The notes below the pieces were generated by a model that was given only the letters and a program-made list of their open reading frames with translations, was not told where the DNA came from and made no database searches. From an uncultured Rhodospirillaceae bacterium (GTDB lineage: Bacteria; Pseudomonadota; Alphaproteobacteria; MPNO01), in NCBI GenBank assembly GCA_937916005.1, contig CALGIA010000580.1, forward strand, positions 1 through 19,715: DNA of 19,715 bases, read 5' to 3'. The position numbers were made by a program, and so were the translations under genes. Shown piece by piece: positions 13,999-19,715 of the stretch; the first letter of the stretch is position 1, and the number at the start of each line of letters is the position of its first letter.

Positions 13999-14033
13999 TG
14001 GGTTTAAATAGTCTTACCAAAACCCAGTTTGGG
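13999..14033. repeat. Overlapping inverted repeats in the nitroreductase/small-protein gap
   Basis: TGGGTTT (13999-14005) is complementary to AAACCCA (14020-14026), with a 14-base loop. The right arm can instead fold locally as CCCA (14023-14026) with TGGG (14030-14033) around GTT. The two pairings exclude each other. The site is in the 215-base divergent gap between the nitroreductase and the 98-residue membrane protein, where an operator would be expected. There is no further evidence for function. Confidence 0.3.
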
Positions 14034-14094
14034 GGCACAACCTCGCTTATCCGCCAATTGTCCGAACGCAGTAATTATATGAAGCAGTTTAAAT

Positions 14095-14391
14095 ATGGCT
14101 AGATCGGAAGTTTCGGGAACGGCTACGGGCCGCAGGATCGTGCAGAATGCACAGTCCCGCTCGTCTGATCAGGAAAGAGAGGATGCCGCGGAAAGGATAC
14201 TTTCGCGAAGGTCCAAGCCGGCAAACCCTGTTCGTCGCATCAAGATTAAACGGTCGGCTCCGCAGGCCTTCGCGATGGCCCTGTTCAAGATGGTGATCCT
14301 CGCAGGAGTCGTCATCGGCGGCATAGCGATCATTATCTGGATGCGCAATTTCGCCGCCGAAAACGGGATTATCTGGATTGGCGACGAATAG
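14095..14391 (+). CDS. Small single-span membrane protein of unknown function
   Basis: This 98-residue protein has a hydrophilic, arginine-rich N-terminal half (RSSDQEREDAAERILSRRSKP, then VRRIKIKRSA). One strong transmembrane helix follows (about 59-83, ending GGIAIIIWM), then a short tail ending in WIGDE. Basic residues before the helix and acidic ones after it predict N-inside, C-outside. I do not recognise a family. The ATG at 14095 has only a weak ribosome-binding sequence (GAAG about 10 bases away). Antisense frames exist over the same bases but look less like protein. Support for this strand comes from a good intrinsic terminator 37 bases past the stop. The gene appears to be a free-standing transcript between the divergent nitroreductase and the kinase. 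Confidence 0.62.
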   Translation: MARSEVSGTATGRRIVQNAQSRSSDQEREDAAERILSRRSKPANPVRRIKIKRSAPQAFAMALFKMVILAGVVIGGIAIIIWMRNFAAENGIIWIGDE

Positions 14392-14428
14392 ACTTTCCCG
14401 GAAAATATTTTGAGTTTGTGTATGCAAA

Positions 14429-14452
14429 GCTGGAAAAATTCCGGCATTTTTT
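14429..14452 (+). terminator. Intrinsic (Rho-independent) terminator after the small membrane-protein gene
   Basis: GCTGGAA (14429-14435) pairs with TTCCGGC (14439-14445) over 7 bp including one G-U pair, with an AAA loop. One A and six T (14447-14452) follow at once. This is the textbook layout for a plus-strand terminator. It separates the small gene from the kinase, so the kinase needs its own promoter in the remaining 207 bases. Confidence 0.75.
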
Positions 14453-14530
14453 GTTATGGGGACAGATTCTTATGATTTCCGGCCACAAGTGTCACATTCA
14501 GCCCTGTATCGCGGGTGTGAGCCGGCATTG

Positions 14531-14546
14531 TTAACGTTAGATTAAC
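14531..14546 (+). promoter_or_regulatory. Perfect CtrA-type binding site upstream of the histidine kinase
   Basis: TTAA (14531-14534), seven bases (CGTTAGA), TTAA (14542-14545) and a following C (14546) match the full CtrA consensus TTAA-N7-TTAAC known from Caulobacter and other Alphaproteobacteria. It is intergenic, about 115 bases before the kinase ATG and downstream of the previous gene's terminator, where a promoter for the kinase must lie. Two GANTC (CcrM-type) sites also occur in the same gap, at 14465-14469 and 14619-14623. Confidence 0.6.
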
Positions 14547-14659
14547 TTCTGGCGACGAGCATTAGGAATGCGGTAACGGTTGGGATTGACCGTTTGCCAC
14601 AAAGTCCTTTTGCATTGGGATTCTGGAACGCCATCTTGCCCGTCAATGTTGAGCCCTTT

Positions 14660-16645
14660 ATGAATACCACTTCTTCGGGGGACCGCCCCGAACAGCTGGA
14701 AAGGCGATTGGCTCAGGCGTTGCGGGAAAATGAGGCATTGCGTTCCAGACTCCAAAACGCGGCGTCCCCGCCTGACACGGAAACGTTCGACCAGGATGTG
14801 ATGGAAAGCCTGTCCGAGGGGTTCGCTCTGTTTGATGCGGACGACCGGTTGCTGCTCTTCAATAGTCATTTCCGGGAAGAAATCTTGCCGGAGCTGGCCG
14901 ATATCATCGAGCCGGGAGTTCCTTTTCAGGCCCTGGTGAGGGAAGCATTCGAGCGCGGGCTATGGGATGGCGTCCATCAAAGCCTTGATCAGGTGATGAC
15001 GAAGGCGATGGCGCGCCATTATGGGCTTCCGTCAGTCGCCGACCTGGAATTTTCCAATTCCCGATGGATTCGCCAGACAAAACGGCGAACTTCTTCAGGT
15101 GGCGTCGTTGCCATCTATGCCGATATCACCGAATTCAAGCAGCGTGAACAGGCTTTCGGCGAAAGCGAGGAACGCCATCGCAGATTGATGCAAACCCTGC
15201 CAGACGCGGTCGTCATTCACAGCGGCGGCAAGATCGCCTTTGTTAATCCGGCCGCGATCGATTTGTTCGGCGCCCGCAGCCACACCCAGCTGGTCGGACG
15301 CAGTTCGCTGGAACTGGTTCATCCGGATAGCCGGGAGGACGACAGCCGGCGGGCCCATCAGGTTCTTGCCGAACGGCGGATTCTGCCGCCGGTGGAACAA
15401 AAAAGAATTCGGCTGGACGGGTCCACCATCGACGTGGAAACCAGATCGGTTTTTATCAACTGGAACGGAAAACCGGCGCTGCTCGGCGTGATGCGGGATT
15501 TGACCGACAGGAACCAGGCCCAGGATTTCCTGCGCCAGAGTGAGGAACGTTACCGCCAGCTTGTGGAACTTTCGCCGGATTCCATCCACGTCACAAGCGG
15601 AGATCGGATCGTTTTCGTCAATTCCGCCGGGGTGAAGCTTTTCGGAGCCGACCTCGCCGAGCAAATTATCGGCCGACCCATGTTCGAATTCTCGCATCCC
15701 GATGAACATGCCGAAATTCGCGAACGTCAGAAATTGGTGCTTTCGGGCATTTCAACGCCCATGACGGAACAGCGCCGGGTCAGGCTCGATGCAACAATGT
15801 TCTGGGCGGCGGTGATTTCCATTCCGCTGACCTGGCAGGGCCAACCCGCTTCGCTCGTCGTGACACGTGATATCACGCATCAGAAATATGCCGAAGAAGG
15901 CCTGAAAGAGGCAAAGGACGCGGCGGAATTGGCCAACCGCAGCAAGACCGAATTCCTGGCCAATATGAGTCATGAACTGCGCACGCCGTTGAACGCGGTC
16001 ATCGGATTTTCCGAGATCATGAAGGATGAAATGTTCGGCGCCATCGGGCACCATAATTATCTGGGTTATGTCAACGATATCCATGAAAGCGGCACGCATC
16101 TGCTCAAGGTCATCAATGATTTGCTCGACCTGTCCAAAGTGGAGGCGGGCAAGATGGCGGCAAGCCTCGAGATGGTCGATGTCGCCAAAGCCATCAAATC
16201 CAGTCTCCGAACCGTCGAGGGGCGGGCGTTTGAATGTGGCATTTCGATCACGACCAAAATCGAACATGCGCTACCCGGGATGCTGGCCGATGAACGGATG
16301 ATCAAGCAAATTCTGATGAATCTGCTGTCCAATGCAGTCAAGTTCACGCCCGAAGGCGGCAAGATCCGCGTGCGCGCCCGTGTGTCGCCCGGCGGCGAAA
16401 TTGAGATATCGGTGACCGACACGGGCATCGGGATCGCCCGGGCCGACATTGAAACCGTCATGGCGCCATTTGGTCAGGTTGAAAACATCCTGACGCGAAA
16501 ATTCGACGGAACCGGGCTTGGGCTGCCCTTGACCCGGTCATTGGTCGAGTTGCAAGGCGGAGAGTTGCGCCTACTGAGCAAGCGGGGAATGGGGACCAAG
16601 GTTACGATCAGGCTCCCGCCCGCCAATCCCTCTCCTGAACAATAA
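14660..16645 (+). CDS. Cytoplasmic three-PAS sensor histidine kinase
   Basis: This 661-residue protein has no transmembrane segment. An N-terminal coiled coil (about 10-33) is followed by a PAS_7-like domain (about 48-160, LSEGFALFDADDRLLLFN). Two further PAS domains start at EERHRRLMQTLPDAVV (170-285) and EERYRQLVELSPDSIH (295-410). The HisKA dimerisation domain has phosphoacceptor His 438 in FLANMSHELRTPLNAVIGF. The HATPase domain shows the N box (N554, N558), the G1 box SVTDTGIGI (Asp 587) and the G2 box KFDGTGLGLPL. It ends without a receiver domain, and no response regulator is adjacent. The catalytic core wording (APFGQVENILTRKFDGTGLGL) is common in PleC/DivJ-like kinases of Alphaproteobacteria. 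The frame is open to a TTG at 14594, but MNTTSSGDRPEQLERR is the sensible start, with TTGAG 7 bases upstream. A perfect CtrA box precedes it. Confidence 0.95.
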   Translation: MNTTSSGDRPEQLERRLAQALRENEALRSRLQNAASPPDTETFDQDVMESLSEGFALFDADDRLLLFNSHFREEILPELADIIEPGVPFQALVREAFERGLWDGVHQSLDQVMTKAMARHYGLPSVADLEFSNSRWIRQTKRRTSSGGVVAIYADITEFKQREQAFGESEERHRRLMQTLPDAVVIHSGGKIAFVNPAAIDLFGARSHTQLVGRSSLELVHPDSREDDSRRAHQVLAERRILPPVEQKRIRLDGSTIDVETRSVFINWNGKPALLGVMRDLTDRNQAQDFLRQSEERYRQLVELSPDSIHVTSGDRIVFVNSAGVKLFGADLAEQIIGRPMFEFSHPDEHAEIRERQKLVLSGISTPMTEQRRVRLDATMFWAAVISIPLTWQGQPASLVVTRDITHQKYAEEGLKEAKDAAELANRSKTEFLANMSHELRTPLNAVIGFSEIMKDEMFGAIGHHNYLGYVNDIHESGTHLLKVINDLLDLSKVEAGKMAASLEMVDVAKAIKSSLRTVEGRAFECGISITTKIEHALPGMLADERMIKQILMNLLSNAVKFTPEGGKIRVRARVSPGGEIEISVTDTGIGIARADIETVMAPFGQVENILTRKFDGTGLGLPLTRSLVELQGGELRLLSKRGMGTKVTIRLPPANPSPEQ

Positions 16646-16653
16646 AATCCTTT

Positions 16654-17355
16654 TTACGGCAGATCCACCATAACGATTTCGCAGTCGTTCCGGGCGTGGA
16701 CGACGATCTGGTCTTCATCGGTAATGGCGACGCCATCCCGTTCATTGGCCGGCACGCCGTTCACCGTGATGTCGCCCCGCGCGGGAACCAGATAGGCCCG
16801 TCTGTCGACGCCCAGATGATGGGTTGCGGTTTCGCCCGCGCCCAGTGTTGCGCAGAGCAGCGCCGCATCCTGATGAATACGTAATGCGCCATCATCGCCG
16901 GCGCGGCCCGATGCCAGAACGGTCAGTTTCCCCGCTCCAGTATCTTTCGGGAATTGCCGCGCGTCCCAGCCGGGCGTGATGCCCAGCTCCGCCGGTTCAA
17001 TCCAAATCTGGAACAATGTTGTCGGGTCATCGTCTTCCAGGTTGAATTCGGAATGAATGATTCCGGTTCCCGCCCACATGACCTGAATGTCGCCCGCCTC
17101 GGTGCGGCCTTTGTTGCCCAGGCTGTCTTCGTGTGAAATCGCGCCGCGCCGCACGTAAGTGATGATTTCCATGTCACGATGGGGGTGCATGGGAAATCCC
17201 GTCCCCGGCTGGATAATGTCGTCGTTCCACACCCGCAAGGGCCCCAATCCCATGCGCTCTGGGTCGTAATATTCGGCAAAGCTGAAATGGAACCGTGATT
17301 CCAGCCAATCCCGCTTGTGGTGCCCAAGTCGGTCTACCGGTCGAACGTCGATCAT
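16654..17355 (-). CDS. Pirin-family bicupin (YhhW-like)
   Basis: This 233-residue bicupin has the pirin metal site in the N-terminal cupin: His 57 and His 59 in FPMHPHRDMEI, His 101 and Glu 103 in IIHSEFN. These are the same positions as in E. coli YhhW, which shows quercetin 2,3-dioxygenase activity in vitro. The C-terminal cupin (about 140-233) lacks metal ligands, as is usual. The true cellular substrate of bacterial pirins is unclear; redox sensing and protein-binding roles have been proposed. The first residues, MIDVRPVDRLGHHKRDWLESRFHFSFAEYY, are typical of the short YhhW-type form. Its stop is 8 bases from the kinase stop (convergent). Only 32 bases separate its start from the stop of the large membrane-protein gene upstream on the same strand, so read-through is possible. 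Confidence 0.95.
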   Translation of the reverse strand: MIDVRPVDRLGHHKRDWLESRFHFSFAEYYDPERMGLGPLRVWNDDIIQPGTGFPMHPHRDMEIITYVRRGAISHEDSLGNKGRTEAGDIQVMWAGTGIIHSEFNLEDDDPTTLFQIWIEPAELGITPGWDARQFPKDTGAGKLTVLASGRAGDDGALRIHQDAALLCATLGAGETATHHLGVDRRAYLVPARGDITVNGVPANERDGVAITDEDQIVVHARNDCEIVMVDLP

Positions 17356-17387
17356 TCAGTCTGCTCCGTCATTATTCGCGGTAAAAG

Positions 17388-19478
17388 TTAGCGGCCTTCC
17401 TGTCGCCAGGCCAGCATCAGCGCGCCGAGGCTGATCAGCAGGATGATGAGCCCCGGCAGAACCGGCGCCTCGGAGACGCTGACCACCCGATAATCCTGGT
17501 TCGATACCAGGCCGAACCAGCCGGGTCCGGATGTCGCGCGGCCTGTGCGAACCCGGCTTATCCGAGGCATGCCGTCCGCTATCCAGCGAATTCCGCCGCC
17601 GGTCGCTTTCGTCACGGGCGCCAGAAGTGTTTCCGTCGCTCGCATGTCCGCGAATTCCAGCGGGTTTAGATGTCCGACCGCCGCAAGCGAACTGTGGACG
17701 CCATCGCTGACCCGGTAAATGCCGATCTCCCGCGCCGGCAGGCTTCCCTTGGCGCGGCCCCCAACGTGGTTGGTCAGCGAGATGGATTGTTCCTTGCCCG
17801 ATGGCGAGGTTATGGTGACCGGCGTTTGGTTGGGCTTGATGCTGCGTCGCATTACCGTGAGGTTTTTACCGTCGAGATAGGCCCTGAGGTCGTTTTCCTC
17901 CAGGTCCGGCTCTTTCATCAGCCAGTGGGACAGCCGGCGCAGCAGTTCTGAATGGGGCCCGCCGGTCTCAAATCCGCGCGCCCACAGCCAGACCTGATCA
18001 CTGAGCAATTGCGCGACCCGTCCCTTGCCGACCCGGTCCAGAATAAGCAATGGGTGATCGCCGACGCCCCGCATCAATGCGAGACCACTCCGTTTGGTGA
18101 CTTCGACTTGCCGGAACCATCGGCCCCAGCGAGGCGTCTCATCGTCGGCGCCTGCCAGGTCGGCCGTCACCGGGTGGCGCCCGCCGGCATTGGTCAGGCG
18201 CGGCTTGAGTCCCTGCTCGAAGACCCGTCCCGTGGGGGCGCCGGGCAGGATTTTGCGTAACGGCGTCCGGTACAGGCTCATGCCGGTCGCAAAGCCAGGG
18301 CCTGAAGCCTCCAGCACGGCGCCGCCGTTCTTGACGTATTCGGCGATGTTGTCGAGATAGAGCGCCGGCAACACGCCGCGCCGCCTATAGCGGTCGAAGA
18401 TGATCAAATCGAACTCGGCCAGCTTGACCTCGAACAGTTCGCGAATTGGGAATGCGATCAAGGATAGTTCGCGGACCGGCGTCGCGTCCTGTTTCCCGGG
18501 CGGCCGCAGGATCGTGAAGTGAACCAGATCGACGGAAGGATCGGCCTTGAGCAAATTGCGCCAGACCCGTTCCCCGGGGTGGGGTTCGCCGGACACAAGC
18601 AGGACGCGCAACCGTTCACGAACGCCGTGGACCTGCACCACGCCCCGGTTGTTGGCGGCGGTCAATTCGCCGTCCACCGGAGATGCCTCTATCTGGATGA
18701 TATTGGAACCGGAATGATCGATTTCGATGGGTATGGTAAAGGATCGTCCAACGGGAACGGTGACGCTGTATTCGGTCCCGCCGTCTTTGCTGAAGCGCAC
18801 CCGGGCGGCGCGTTGATCTGTTCCCGTGTCGGTGATCTTGATGCGGAGCGGCGCCTTCTTGCCGACCAGCGCAAAGCTCGGCACATGCTCGATGGTCAGT
18901 CTGCGGTCGCGCTCATTGCGCTGGCCCGTCAACAGCACATGCAAGGGGCCGGTATGGATGCCGGGCTTGCCGGTCCTGGGTGCGTCATGAACCTGCCCGT
19001 CGGTGATCATCAGGGTGCCGGCGATCCGGCTGCGCGGAACATTTTCCAGGGCCCGGGCGACGGTGTCGAACAGCCGGGTTCCATCGACCGGGCCATCGAC
19101 CGGGCCAGCGCCTGATTTAACAGTCTGGCCGGTGCGCCCGGTACGAACGATGCGGAGTTCAAGACCTTTCACCGCTCCCAGCTTCGCACGCAGTTGCTCC
19201 AACGCCGCCGCCGATTGGGACGGCCGATTGCCGATGTCCTGGCTTGGGGATTCATCGACTACCACCGTGACGATATCGGATCGCGTTTCGCGCTTTTCCT
19301 CAACCAGAACCGGGTTGGCCAAACTCAGCCAGATGACCGCCAGGGAAAGCGTTCGCCAGGCCAGACCCCGGGCGCGGCGAAATGCGCCATATATCAGGAT
19401 CAGCATCCCGACGCCCGCCAGCGGGCCCAGGATTTCCCATGGAAACAAGGGGGCAAAATCAATGCTGAGCATGGCCAT
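17388..19478 (-). CDS. Large membrane protein with VWA and glutamine-amidotransferase-like domains
   Basis: This 696-residue protein has two N-terminal transmembrane helices (about 15-31 and 40-56). A VWA-like domain (about 68-185) follows with the metal motif DESPS (Asp 75, Ser 77, Ser 79) and a later ITDGQVHD. A beta-sandwich-like region spans about 195-285. A class I glutamine-amidotransferase-like domain (about 289-530) begins RLRVLLVSGEPHPGERVWRN and contains LIIFDRYRRRGVLP and GGAVLEASGPGF; no catalytic Cys-His pair is evident. A C-terminal helix (about 672-691) ends the protein. The bulk should be periplasmic. This plan, following a DUF4159 gene, is the alphaproteobacterial MoxR/DUF58/Bat-like cluster, thought to be a chaperone or envelope-stress system; its exact function is unknown. 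The start at 19478 has AGGGA overlapping the preceding stop; the ATG at 19472 is an alternative. Confidence 0.9.
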   Translation of the reverse strand: MAMLSIDFAPLFPWEILGPLAGVGMLILIYGAFRRARGLAWRTLSLAVIWLSLANPVLVEEKRETRSDIVTVVVDESPSQDIGNRPSQSAAALEQLRAKLGAVKGLELRIVRTGRTGQTVKSGAGPVDGPVDGTRLFDTVARALENVPRSRIAGTLMITDGQVHDAPRTGKPGIHTGPLHVLLTGQRNERDRRLTIEHVPSFALVGKKAPLRIKITDTGTDQRAARVRFSKDGGTEYSVTVPVGRSFTIPIEIDHSGSNIIQIEASPVDGELTAANNRGVVQVHGVRERLRVLLVSGEPHPGERVWRNLLKADPSVDLVHFTILRPPGKQDATPVRELSLIAFPIRELFEVKLAEFDLIIFDRYRRRGVLPALYLDNIAEYVKNGGAVLEASGPGFATGMSLYRTPLRKILPGAPTGRVFEQGLKPRLTNAGGRHPVTADLAGADDETPRWGRWFRQVEVTKRSGLALMRGVGDHPLLILDRVGKGRVAQLLSDQVWLWARGFETGGPHSELLRRLSHWLMKEPDLEENDLRAYLDGKNLTVMRRSIKPNQTPVTITSPSGKEQSISLTNHVGGRAKGSLPAREIGIYRVSDGVHSSLAAVGHLNPLEFADMRATETLLAPVTKATGGGIRWIADGMPRISRVRTGRATSGPGWFGLVSNQDYRVVSVSEAPVLPGLIILLISLGALMLAWRQEGR
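19081..19104. repeat. In-frame 12-bp tandem duplication inside the VWA protein gene
   Basis: CCATCGACCGGG occurs twice in direct succession. On the minus strand it encodes GPVD twice (residues 125-132) in a loop of the VWA-like domain, between the first metal motif and ITDGQ. The exact copies suggest a recent slippage duplication that keeps the frame. Confidence 0.85.
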
Positions 19479-19487
19479 GGCGCGTCC

Positions 19488-19715
19488 CTACTGCCCCAGC
19501 CGTTCAATGATCGCCGGGACATGGACCTGGTCGGTTTTGTAATTCCCGGTCAGCGCATACATCACCCAGTTGATGCCGAACCGATAGGCGGTCTCGCGCT
19601 GCAATTCGCCTCCCGGAACGACCGCGAACATGGTTGCGCCGACTTCGTCGACCGCCCAGGCGCCGGCCCAGTCATTGGCGCCGATCATGACCGAGGACAC
19701 CCCATCATTATGGTT
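19488..19715 (-). CDS. DUF4159 domain protein, C-terminal 75 residues (start outside window)
   Basis: The frame is open to the window edge and stops at TAG (19490-19488). The visible part contains GVSSVMIGANDWAGAWAVDE, then VVPGGELQRETAYRFGINW and the tail VMYALTGNYKTDQVHVPA followed by IERLGQ. This ending is characteristic of the long alphaproteobacterial membrane proteins that carry a BatA-like N-terminus and a DUF4159 domain. A GTG at 19700 is internal, since family-like residues (NDG) precede it. The next gene starts 9 bases after the stop, with the stop codon forming part of its ribosome-binding sequence (TAGGGA). The two genes are therefore almost certainly translationally coupled and their products may act together at the inner membrane. 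Confidence 0.88.
   Translation of the reverse strand, partial: NHNDGVSSVMIGANDWAGAWAVDEVGATMFAVVPGGELQRETAYRFGINWVMYALTGNYKTDQVHVPAIIERLGQ

Noticed and set aside
14089..14427. Minus-strand open frame of 112 residues over the small membrane-protein gene
   Set aside because: No membrane segment or family likeness, and the terminator at 14429-14452 has its T run on the plus strand only.

Overview
The window reads as chromosomal DNA of an alphaproteobacterium, probably Rhodospirillales-like. The evidence is moderate-to-high GC with dense genes, a DUF2336 protein, a DUF4159 plus VWA/amidotransferase-like membrane gene pair, a cytoplasmic PAS histidine kinase with a PleC/DivJ-like core, and a perfect CtrA-type box (TTAA-N7-TTAA). 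The taxon is inferred from gene content only. I see no insertion sequence, CRISPR array, rRNA or tRNA gene, or phage module.

Layout. Positions 3-272 hold the 3' end of an unrecognised gene. It converges on an ArsC/YfgD-type reductase (286-633, minus), which diverges from an NTF2-like (SnoaL-type) small protein (733-1218). Positions 1207-5487 (minus) form a tight queuosine operon: unknown membrane-anchored protein, queA, tgt, queF, queG. It covers conversion of preQ0 to preQ1, insertion into tRNA, addition of the cyclopentene epoxide and final reduction to queuosine; the preQ0-making genes are not here. Every junction is overlapping or only 9 nt long. Divergent from it lie a DMT-family exporter (5623-6516) and a kynurenine-formamidase-like alpha/beta hydrolase (6547-7437). 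The hydrolase converges on a YgjP-type metallopeptidase (minus), followed by a secreted protein of unknown function (minus).

Positions 9127-11450 (plus) carry a DUF2336 protein and an MBL-fold hydrolase. The hydrolase meets, stop codon on stop codon, a minus-strand pair of a benzoate-CoA-ligase-like enzyme and a nitroreductase. Next come a 98-residue single-span membrane protein closed by a convincing intrinsic terminator, the CtrA box, and a three-PAS histidine kinase (14660-16645). The right end (minus) has a pirin and a large VWA/GATase-like membrane protein preceded by the C-terminus of a DUF4159 protein, as in the alphaproteobacterial MoxR-associated cluster.

There is no gene-free stretch above 300 bases. 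The longest gaps are 14392-14659 (terminator and CtrA box), 13880-14094, 8136-8336 and 8937-9126. Most of the window is housekeeping or metabolic. The points most worth a second look are the unknown first gene of the queuosine operon, the CtrA box before the kinase, the CoA ligase with an altered A10 motif next to a nitroreductase, and the small membrane gene with its own terminator.
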